Translations under genes and position numbers: made by a program | Assembly (NCBI GenBank): GCA_007258455.2 | Contig: VDFB02018536.1 | Coordinates: 1-64,000, forward strand | DNA from: Sequoia sempervirens | Lineage: Eukaryota; Streptophyta; Pinopsida; Cupressales; Cupressaceae | Length of the DNA stretch: 64,000 nucleotides | Direction of reading: 5' to 3' | Notes under the pieces: generated by a model | Database searches by the model: none | The model's input: the letters and a program-made list of their open reading frames with translations, nothing else | Told to the model about the DNA's origin: nothing | Shown here: positions 27,301 through 39,300 of the stretch, piece by piece | Numbering within the stretch: position 1 is the stretch's first letter | Layout: every line of letters begins with the position of its first letter

Positions 27301-30300
27301 TTGTGAACCCACTGAGTGTAGGATCGTGACTCTAAGTGTACAAGAGTCCAAAATCAGTAGTACCCTTCACATAACGCAGCACACGCTTCGTTGCTACCCA
27401 ATGATCAGCCTTGGGGGCTGTCATGAAGCGTGATATGTAGCTCACTGCAAAACTCAAGTCAAGTCTAGTGGCAGCGAGATAGATGAGGCTGCCGACTAGT
27501 TGCCTAAACAATGTTTCATCTACCACAGGTGAATTGGACTTAGCTGACAACTTAAGCCCTTTTTCCATGGGTGTGGAGGCAGGTTTGCAATCTGCATTCG
27601 GAACTTATCCAGAAGACTTCGAGCATACTTGGACTGGGAGATGAAAATGCTACTCTCTGTTTGCCAAACCTCAACACCTAAACAATAATGCAGGAGGCCT
27701 AAATCTGTCATGTCAAAAGTTTTGCACAAATCCTGTTTGATCTCAGTGATCAAATGTGTCGAACTATCAGTAATGATCAAGTCATCCACATAGACAACAA
27801 CAATCAGGATCTCATTACCAGTATTCTTGACATATAGGTTCGAGTCAGATGGACTCCTCTGAAAGCCATGATTTGTGAGGTACGTGTCAATTTTTATGTA
27901 CCAAGCCCGAGGAGCCTGTTTCAGGCCGTAGAGTGCTTTGACCAATCTGTACACCTTTTGTTCTTGACCAGTGACTTTGAAACCTAGAGGCTGCGTCATG
28001 TATACTTCCTCCATCAACTCACCGTTGAGGAAAGCACTCTTCACATCCATCTGATGGACCTTCCAACCAAATTGGGTTGCTAAGGCAAGGACGAGCCGTA
28101 TGGTACTCATTTTGGCTATAGGAGCAAAAGTCTCCTTGTAGTCAATGCCTTCTTTCTGTGAGAACCCCCGCGCAACCAGATGAGCTTTGTACTTGTCAAG
28201 GGTTCCGTCAGCTTTGTACTTCACCTTGTACACCCATTTGCAGCTAATGGGCTTCTTCCTTGGAGGAAGATCAAAAAGGACCCAAGTGTGATTATTCTGA
28301 AGACTCTGGTATTCTGATTCCATCGCCTTTTCCCACTCAAGTATCCCTTTTGCCTCTGAATATGTCTGAGGCTCATAAACACTATGAATGTTAGCCATGA
28401 GAGCAAAATTCACTATAGACTGCTGTTTGCTCTTGTTTCTAGATGATCTACTCTCAATGAGCTCATCAGCATGAAGATCACTAATAGTCTTAGCCCACCA
28501 TTTCGGCCGAAGAGTAGAAGTGCCAACATCAGATGTAACAGGAGGAGCTGGATCTGGGTGTGGATCTGGAACAGGTTCAGCAGGGAGATTTTCATTACCA
28601 TCTGGAGGAAACTCAAGTTGAGCATCATCAAAGACTGAGTCTTCGTCATCCCTCCCATCAGGTGAACCTAACGGAAGTCGGACGCTCACATCAGGAGCCT
28701 GTAGAGACTGATCCTCTGAATGCTGAAGAGATGAAGAGTGAAATGGACCTCATTCCTCATCAAAGACAACATCTCGACTGAAGATAAGACGATCAGTGTC
28801 TATATCAATCAACCTATATGCCTTGTGGTTGTCACTGTACCCTGTGAACATTAGTTTCTGGCTCTTGGAATCCAGTTTAGAGCGCTTGGCCTCTGGAATC
28901 CAACCATATGCAAGAGAGCCGAAAACCTTCAAATGACTGATCCTGGGTTTGCGACTAGTCCAAACTTCCTCAAGAGTCTTCCCCTTAACAGCATGAGTGG
29001 GTGACCGATTAAGGAGATAGACTGAAGTATTGACTGCTTCTGCCCAAAACTTGGTAGGAACACTCCTGTGTTGCAACATGGAGCGAGCCATCTCAACAAT
29101 CGTACGATTGCGCCGCTCTACAACACCGTTTTGCTGAGGAGTGTAGGGTGTGGTTAACTGACGTTTTATCCCATGAGTATCACAAAAGTTGGAGAAAGCA
29201 CTAGAACAAAATTCCCCCCCATTATCTGACCTAAGAGTTATGATACAAGAACTGGACTTTTTTTCAACCAAGGCCTTAAACTTCTGAAATACATTAAAAA
29301 CTTTGGATTTATGCTTAAGAAAGTACACCCACATTTTCCTACTAGATTCATCAACAAAGAGTAGAAAGTACTTGCAACCAGTTACAGAAGAAGTAGACAT
29401 AGGCCCACAAATATCAGTATGAACTAATTGAAGTACCTTAGAAGCTCGCCAAGAGTTGCCATCCTTGAACGGTGTGCGATGCTGTTTCCCGGCCTGACAA
29501 GCACCACAAACGCCCTGATGCTGAGTCTGAATGTCAGGTAAGCCATCTACAAGTCCCTCCCGAGCAAGCTGAGAGAGATAGTGTACGTTCAAGTGCCCGT
29601 ACCGCTGGTGCCAAAGACTGGTGACAGCTGAATTTCTGGCTGCCAAGGCTAACTCCGAGGAATCACCAGTGTCCACAAGCCTGTAAAGGCCATGATCCTC
29701 TATCCCAACGGCCACCATTGTGCGAGTCTCACGATCTACAATCGAACATTTGTGCGAGTTGAACACCACATCCATCTAGGGAGAATGTCGCATTATCTGA
29801 CTAACTGAGAGAAGATTGAGCTCGATATCAGGTACATAATACACGTTGAGGAATATGAGATCCCTCCCACCAGACTGAACCTGAACAGTGCCCGTGCCGA
29901 CAATTGTGTATTCCTCGCCTCCTCCAAAAATCACTGAGTCAGTGCAAGGGGAAAAGTTTGTGAACCAATCACGCCTATGTGAGAAATGACGCGAGGCACA
30001 AGAATCTATGTACCAAGCAGAGGATTTGACATGGTCTGCAGGCCTTTTTGCCATGAGTGCATAAAAGGAAGATTCCTTCTACTCAGAGTGCTCGGCGACA
30101 TTCACTTTGTGTTGAAACCCTCCCTGCTTCTTTTGCTCAGAAGCCAAACAAGCACGGCAATCTTTCTTGATGTGGCCAAATTTATGACAATAGTTACACT
30201 GAACATTTTTCTTCTTCGGGCTAGTGGAGGTCTGACTTGAGCCTTTCGGCTATGAAGGCTAACCTTTCCATTGATACTTCAGATGGGTTTTAGTTGCAAA

Positions 30301-33300
30301 AGCCTGCTTCGTGGAGGATGATGATTCATTGCTACCGAACTGTTGTCTCCGGCGATCCTACTGCAACAGGATAGTGCACAAATTTGGAAACTTGAGATCA
30401 ACACTAGCAGACATAATGTTGAGAGTCTCTATGAAGTGTTCATAAGACTTTGGTAGACTCTTCAGGGTGATCACAATCATGTCATCGTCCTCGATTTTCC
30501 AACCAATCGCCTCCAATTGATCTCTGATCTCCTGGATTTTATTCAGGTGCGCTTGCAAAGTTGTCTTCTCATCCATCATGATAGAAAATAGCATATTCTT
30601 CAAGAAAAACGCACGGCTTTTGTCAGAAGTTTCATGCAAACCCTTCAAGTGTTCCCAGATCTCCGTAGCTGATTTTCCAAGTGGAATCTAAGGGAGCTGA
30701 TCATCAGTAACCGAAAGCTTAATAAGCATTACCGCTTCACGATTCTGCTCATCAAACTTCTCCTGATCCTTACCCGCCGTTGTGGAACGAGTAGCTTTGC
30801 CAAGGATCATCTGATCAAGGCAGCGGTATTCAAAAATTGTCAGCATCCGCTACTTCCAGGTGTTGTAATTTTTGCCATTAAATCTTTGACTGCCCTCCAA
30901 CATCAAATTATTTAAACTAGCCATCTTCACGCTTTTCGAGGCACGAAAAACGAGGTACTAAGAAGAGGTTGATGCACAAAACTTGAGACACAAATTCCAA
31001 TGCAAAAACAGAGGCAAATACAGGTACAGTCTGCAGAAAATACAATGTACGAATGGCACAAAATTTGAGGCACGGAAAACGATGCAACCAAAAAATTCGG
31101 AGACCAACCCAGTTGAGCTCTCGAAAAACCCATCAGGAATCTGTAATCAAAAAGAATTTCTGACTTGAAATAGATGGTCAAAACCCTGGCCGAAGTTGCA
31201 GGATGCCCTAGGCGGCCATGAAAAGCTCAAAAAATTGCAGAAATGAGCTCAAATCTGCACAAAGATTTGACAAAAAGAATGCCAAACCCTAGGCGACCAC
31301 AAATCAGACAAAAACGCTTAGAAAATGAGCACAAAAGACAGAAACTCGGCCAGAAACGCGTCATACGAAACCTTCAAGAACGCAGAATAAAGTTCAAAAA
31401 ACGCGACCAGAAATGTCACGAAAACTCGTGGCTTGAGATGATTACAAAGACGTGCCCGAGAATAGAAGATTCGTGCCCAGAAAATGAAAAAGAAAACCCG
31501 AAATCGCGTCCATGACCACCAAAACGCGTCTCAGCAGAAACACGCGCGACCCTAGCAGCAAGAATTGCGTTCAGAAGATTTTGAAATTCTCATGCACAAA
31601 AAATTGCCCACGAAAAAAATGCAGATCAGAAACCTTCGAATTTTCCTGAAGAACCACGAAAATTTTCGAAAAAATTCGAAATTTAGCTCAAAAAAAAATC
31701 TTCGAAAAATCTCAAGGAAGATTTTATCAAAATTTTAATTCAAAAAGAACTAAAAAAATCTTAAAAGATTTTTATGAATTAAATTCGATTTTGAGCAATC
31801 TGGCTCTGATACCATATTACACAAGTAATTGGTAAAATATTCGATGTATTAACAATGAGCAATGTGCTCAATAAATAATTTACAAGACGTACAAGGATAA
31901 GATCGAACACGATATTATCTCAAGAAAAAGCAAGAAGTTTCTAAAAGAAACTTCAGATAAGATCTCGGACAACAAAGACGATCTTATCTAGACATTTTAC
32001 AATATTTTACATAGTTGAGCATTAATAAATAAATAAAGAATATTATTTTAATACCTATGTGTGCAGGAAATCTTCTAGGGCATGACAGAACCTTGTCTGT
32101 AGAAATCTATAAAAGAAGATTGTAGCTTGATTCAAAAGCATGCTTTTGAGATTGAGAGAAAGGGAGAAATATTGTGAAGAGAGTTGAGCTGCTCAAATAA
32201 GGAGATAAGCAGAAGTAGAGGGAAGAACTGAAGTCCCACTCTTGTAATTATCTTCCCAAGATAACAAAGATGGTAGCAAGGCCATTGCCACTACCATAAA
32301 AGTTGATTTTCATCCACATTGGGGGTTTCCTGGATAAAATCTGTGTTTTGGTGTGAGTTGTTGCAAGTTCCATTTCTGTTTTCACAATATTCTCTTCTCT
32401 TAAAAAGTAAACTTCATTTCCATTGGCAAGTAGCAAGTGTTCTGAATAATTTGTTGATCCTTGAATTCTAATTAAAGAGTATGGACCATTTCTGGACTCG
32501 AACAAAATTTTTAAACTACAATGATCAACCAATGACCAAAGAGGCAGTAAATTGTATTGTACAAGGATAGTCAAATGATGGAGCAGCTAACCAACTAGCA
32601 CTACAAAAGTGTCTGTTTATTCAAATTGTGGACAAGCATAAGAGTCAAGACCACAAATTATTTGTCCATAGGCAGAAGCACAATGCACATAAATCTTTCA
32701 AGAATATATATGAATTGCTAAATTGGTATTTAGTAGAAATATAAATTATGCAACAAAATCAAATTTTCAAAAGATACAAGGAACACCATAAAAGAAAACC
32801 TGGCCATCCAAGCCAATGAGAACAACCTCAATTATAAGCATATACATCTACTCTTCACCATCTTCACATTAGAAAACAAAAATTTCTCAACAAATATTCA
32901 AAAACATTTACTTAAGAGAGCTAATAATGTTGATCTCGTGAGCCAACCAATTTGATAATCACCAATATCTGCATTAATATCTTCAATTTGAGACGGATTA
33001 CTATTATTGACCAGCAAGAGGAAAGTGAGATAACATCTCGAGGAGGCAAAACTTTCAAACAATGATTATAACTTCGAAAAAGAAGCTATGTTGAAAAGTA
33101 GAGGATCTCTTGGAGAGTGTTGTAGCAATGTTCCTCAATTGAGATATCTAACAGAGATTAAGTAGAAGCTTTTAAGCAGAGTGTAAGAACATAAGATGGA
33201 TAAAGCAAAAAAGAGAACAAGATAAAAGTATTTCTAGGTTCTAACGACAACTGACTCTATCTAGATTCTAATCCAAAACATGCACATAATTCATGGTTTC

Positions 33301-36300
33301 CAGAATCAAATTGCCATCAGAGAACATGCACATAAGCCTCAGTTTTTTAATGGTCCAATCTATAAACATAATATGACCTTACTTGGTATGTAGTATTGTA
33401 TATTACCTGCTTGACTACCTCCTTTCTGACATGCTTATGATACTCTGTAGAATTATATAGCTGATCCGACAATGCCCGAAACTGTAAAGACAGTCGAAAT
33501 TTACCCAACCAAATTTTAAAATCTTGGAACTGGAATACTCCAAGCTTAAATTTATACATCAAGAAATTATCACATAGGGCATCACAAAGGAAAAGGTAGC
33601 AAGTGTCTCCATTTTTATGAGTTCTATCTGATTCCCTACAGTAAAAACTCGAAATAAATTATGATGAAGCCTACCAACCTGGCAGTTTCCATCACCAGCT
33701 ACTTTCAATTCACATAAACTGTACATATTTAACCTACGAGGCAAGAAAACCATTATTTCAACTCCGTTGGCTTCCTCAATGATTCATCAGGGCAGAAAAA
33801 AAAGATGATACAAGGAAAAAGTAGCAAGTGCTTATTGGAATATTAATACAAAATAAAATCACATGTGAAACTTTGTATTCAAAAATATTGAAACATAAGA
33901 CTCAGATCATATAATAGTAATTAGTATAAGTCACAAGATAAAAGTCACGTTTATTAGGATGCAACTCATAATTGTCAACATGTACCCATTTCAGCCATTA
34001 CTTCTGAAGCCTGTATTATGTACATAAAGATGTAATTGCTGATGCAGCCAACCATTCTTAATATGTTATTTCCTTTTATTCTTGTATTCAAAATAAATCG
34101 TTGTATATTCTCTGAAATCTAGCATGGCATCAAAGTGCATTATATACCTGAAGGCAATATGCAGGTCATGAAATTCTTGGTACAAATTACAGGGATGGCC
34201 TACTGTCTAAGTGATAAGAGAGAATGTTTTCTGAAAGTTCTCATTAAATCATTCCCTAGATCATAAGCATGAAACTGTGACCTACCTGCATATGTGAGAA
34301 CATGCAGACCATTGACTGATGCCCCAGTTATTTTGCTGAGAATAGTGGAAGATTTCTTTTGGGAGTTCAGGACAAAGTCAGGTGAGCATTTTATTCATGG
34401 AAACATTGCCATTAATGAAAGCATTGCAATTTGCAGTTTCTAAGATGTTTTACAAACAAAAACATATTTGGAGTCAAGGCTTAGGCTGAAAATAGTCAGA
34501 GCTGCCAATAGAAGCATTACAAAATGTATTAGATAAAATCAAACCCTTGATTTCGGTCACCTCTGGCATTGAATGCTTGCCATGGGAACAAGGCTGGTTG
34601 GAGACTCTAACAAGGTTTAGGTTTTTGCTTATATTATCCAGATAATTGAAATATAAAAAATTTTGAGAAAAATTAAGGTTTGCATTATTTTACTCTCAGC
34701 AGTATTATATAGAATCACAGATCATGAGATAAGTTCATAACCCCAGTAAGGCCTCATTTATTTATGCAACATATTTGTAATGCTAGTTAAGGTGTACCTC
34801 TTTTCAGTTTTCTTTCCTTATTAGCAGGGATGGACCTTCAGAATGAATGTGTAATTTCTGTGTTTGACCTGTTCTGTATTTTATAAAAAGTTCCTCAAAT
34901 ATTTGCCAGCAATTTTGTAAGAAGCAACCTTTGGCTATATTGTTTGTGTTTGCATCCTAATCCTTTTCTGATATTTTGTTTTGCACAAAAAGTTCTGTTT
35001 TATAGATGCGCTAAATAACAAAAGAAAATTTGAAAATACATTCAATGGAGAAAGAATGGTGGATTTATTTGATACACATCCACAAAAAGAAACTCAGCTC
35101 AAGATATGTTGTAATCTTCTAAAACAAAAACTTGCATTTATCTGGATTTTTTCTTAATCATATGAAAACAAATATACTTATTAACTGTATCTTAAATGTT
35201 CTTCCTTCTGATTGCAAGATAGAAAATATTTCACCTGTCAAATAGTCGTTGGTGATCAAAAGTTGCATCATTTTCATCAGGTATAGCCCCATTAATGCGA
35301 GGGACATGCTGGCAACCAAACAAATGTCAAACGCATGCTTTTAGTTTTCAGCAATAAAAGATATTCAAAGTTTGCAGAAAATAAAATTATGCTTTTGTAG
35401 TTGAAGGATATTTAAAATCAACTCAAACTTCAAAGTTATATTTCAACCAGTTATGAGCACACAGCCACATGTTGCATGGGCCTCTACCTGGCTCAGAACC
35501 TAAAGAGCCCAACAAAACACTAAAATATAATATTTGGTGACTGAAGATGAGCCAGGAAAGGTAGTAATTTAAATATAGGCAGGAAAAATCCTGAAGAAGT
35601 AAACTGCTTCACAGGACAATCAAACTACAGAAATACCTAGCTAGGGAAACAACCAAAGCATTCTCAGACAAAACCTAGGTTCAAACACCACCAGACTTAG
35701 AAAACCATGACATTTAAAAATGACTTTGAAAGTTTTGACTTCCTATAAAGTTGTTCAAAGTTGACCAACCAGTCAACAAAGCCCAATGGAACTGATCTCC
35801 ACTATTTCAAATGCATTGATCTTTCATTTCAAAATATTCCTCTATCTGCAACTCAAAAGGCCTGTACTAGCTCTTCTAACAGGATGAGATGGTATCTTGC
35901 TCAGCAGCATGGCACATAGCATCCTCCTCCAAAACAATTTGTATAGATATCTAAAAATAAATAACAATGGGATTAAACATGACTTCACATAAGAAATCAT
36001 CATCCTCCTCCAAGTCAGTTTGCACAAATGTCTAAATGGCAATGGACTTAAGCATGACATCACATAAGAAATCAGGAAGGCCCCTAAACAGTCCGCTGAA
36101 AGTTTATGCATCTCTCCTTTTTCATAAGATGTGCACACTCTCAATTGAAATCATAAATAATAGCTTAGATGAAAAACAAAAAAAAAGCTTGGCAGTTTAA
36201 AAAATTGTTCCTGTTAAAAGTACTTGTCTATCAACTTTCCACACCAAAAGAGCTCTTCTCCAAGAAAAATCAAAAACACAGATTCACAATTGAAAATTTC

Positions 36301-39300
36301 CTCAGAAATTTGGGATCTCCATAAAACTTACAATGATTTATTTTCATCCAGATCTTTGCACTCCAGTGCCAACAGGTAGTTTGTTCCGAATGGAATTCCT
36401 GGATTACACTTAATTATGTTTGTTTGATTGACAATAAGAGGACCAATTTAACTCAAATATTAGACCCCATTTTGAAACAAATTAATTTATGAATCAAATC
36501 TTATTTAGTTATTCAGAAAAGAGAGTCTGTGTTATATTAGATATTAGATTGGTAACGGATTTGATAGTGGCATTAAGAATCACTTTATCATCCCAACCAT
36601 ATACCAATTTTCCTCAACCTAAAACTAGACCAGGCACTGAAGGAAGAGAAAAGAAAGCTTTCGTAAAGCAGTTCTTTTGCCCCTGTTGTGAAGGACATCT
36701 TTACTCTGCCATTCCTTTCAAGATGCCCATGTACCTGTCCCAAATTCAAGCAAGATGGTAGAATGTTTCAGTAACCTTTTTGTGAAGTAAAAAGCAGAAC
36801 CTCTAGTTTGAGCCAAAAGTTCTGAATATAATCAAGGTTCCACCACTACCGGCACAAGCCTCTAAAAGAGTAGTATACCATGTTTCACTCCAAAAGCCCT
36901 ATGGAAATGTCAGATTTTTATAAAATAAACATAAATAAGATGAAAAGACTAATAATAAGTTAAATTCTGATATATGATAGAAAAATATGCAAATGTTTTA
37001 TTAGGTTCCATTGTACCGCAATCAGTTTCATTTGGATATGTAGGCTTTGCCAAAATTACATGTAGATTGGAATCATTGGATAACATTATTGCAATCCACA
37101 GGGATCCCAAGTACCTACCACATCTTCAATGGTCTCAAGAACCTAAGCAATGATATAATGGATGAGATCATTGGACTCAAATCAACAAGTTATTCTTAGA
37201 CAAAGAATGCAGAATCATTGCTGGGTGAGGACGAACAGGCACCACCATATGCACATGCTATTACAGTTATTGAAGAATATCAACAGAAGAAGTCCACTAC
37301 CAGGAGTTGCTGATTATCATACCTATTAGTTTTACACTTGACATTTTGAGAAAGCAAAAAGAGACAATCCACTGGAAGTCTGAAAGATTCTGAACTCATT
37401 GAAGATGAGGCATCTTAAAACATAAAACCATTATTCAAAAGAAAAATAGATGAATGAAGAGGAATCTGGAAAAGGCTACAATCCATTGAAAGTTCCTGAA
37501 CTTGTTGAAGATAAGGCATCTTTAAACATCAATCCATTATCCAAAAGAAAAATAGATGAATGATAAGGAATCTGATGGAGAAGAAATGAGGATTGTCACT
37601 GTTGCCAAAGAAGTTCAATAAGCAAATATAACTGAAGATGTTGATTAAGGAGAACCAGCCTGTTGTTCAGACTCCCATCTGTTCTGAGAAGAATTCGGCT
37701 CTTTCAGATGATTAGATGGCAATAATAAGGAACCTAAAGACCATCCTGTTAGAAACATATTCCATACATCTTCCATTACATAGGAGTGGCATCCACATTA
37801 GGGGTATCTCCATATTCAGTGACAAAGCAGTATATTACCAGAGACTTGCTTGTATATTTGGTAGCACATCCTCAAGATGGTGATGAAGCCTCCCCAAGAA
37901 CAAACTAAAATGAACCTAGACAAACCTGATGGTAGGTTGAGAAGTCTAGTGACAGGGAATTATTAACTGGACTAGTTCTTCATCCTCACAGAGGCACAAA
38001 CTAAAAATTGTTCAAAAAGGTGATGATTTGCTCTCAGATGAACAACATAAAAAACTTTCTATTACTATATCTTTCCTCCACGATTGATGACTTAGACAAT
38101 GATGAGGTTGGGGCCCATTCTTCTGCAAATCCTACATACTGGATGTGTTTACCAGAACCAGTGACTAGTGCTTGATAGATATGGAGAAGAGACTGGAGAA
38201 CATGAAGCGAACCTTACAGCATGAGCTTCATACAATAATGGGAGAATGTAAAGGACATCATCCTCTTGCAACTGATAATGTTCACAGGGAAAGACTAATA
38301 CAATTGATATATCATGGATTAGAAACTTAAAAAATGTTGTAAAAGAAGTCTGAAAGCAAATACAAAAGCAAACAAACAGCAGACAAAGAAAGAAAAACAT
38401 GGACCAAGATTATTTTGTGATCCATAAACTAGGGTGAATATTCCACACACATTGTCATTAGCTTATGGATTTATATCTTAGTTTTCAAGAGCATACATGA
38501 CTTAAATTGTTAAAAATCCAATTTGCATGAAAAGAAACATAAATAGAGAGAAACAACATGAATTGAAGACACATGTATCCTGGAGGAATCCACTTCAAGG
38601 AAAATAGACCCCAAATAAAAAGTGAGCAAACACTCAATTATGTACTTCAAATTGGCACTACAAGCAGTGGCAGCCCTTAGGCCTGCAAAACAGAGCTTCT
38701 ACACAATGCAATCAGCTCCAACAACCTCAGAAACACTCCCAATTCACTTCCCCTGCCTCTGCTCTTTCTTCAAACTTAGAGAAATTGCAATGTAAATATA
38801 ACACCTCATAAATAAAATTGATACAAAAATTTATGTATTATTGTTGATGGTGATGTTGGACATTGGGGCATTATTGTTTGTGGATATAGTTTGCTGATTT
38901 ATTTAAATTGTTTATAATATAAAGATGCAGATTGGATTAGAATTACTTCGTAAATGATTTATTATTATATCAATATATTTTTATTTCATTTAAGTTTAGG
39001 GACTGATCTATATCTTGTTTTGGTTTTGCAGGTATTACTATCGCTGAGTAGCAGTGGCATAGACAAAGACATGGCAGAATATGTGTTTGACCAATCCTGA
39101 ACCATAAGTAAACCTTCTGTTATACAGTTTTCCAATTATATCTGTACATAGACCAGTGGTTGATCACTCTTGAGATGTCAATCATATAGGTCAGTACTTA
39201 TAAGTTAGTAATTGACTCAGTCCATCAAGTGATTGATATTGAATGTCTATTTATCCCTAGAACCTACATAGCTATGTTGGTGTTGATAATGACTACTAAG

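Larger units (their letters stand above)
26595..32053 (-). mobile_element. Ty1/Copia LTR retrotransposon, full-length but degenerate, TA..TA termini
   Basis: The element is 5459 bp with two 239-bp LTRs (26595-26833 and 31815-32053) differing at six positions, and a 5-bp target duplication CCTAT (26590-26594, 32054-32058). Each LTR begins TATTA and ends TAATA, so the terminal dinucleotides are TA..TA rather than TG..CA. On the minus strand the order is 5' LTR, PBS, ~890-bp leader, gag, protease, integrase, RT, RNase H, PPT and 3' LTR. Integrase before RT is the Copia order. It sits in OTU intron 4 in the same transcriptional direction as the gene, inside older retroelement DNA. Confidence 0.95.

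Noticed and set aside
31243..31515. 90-codon plus-strand frame
   Set aside because: It is antisense to the Copia leader and consists of Lys/Arg/Glu-rich low-complexity sequence with no family resemblance.
39032..39100. Last exon of an unknown plus-strand gene
   Set aside because: It has a good acceptor and an open frame to TGA, but a single short exon with no partner and no recognised homology is not enough to call a gene.
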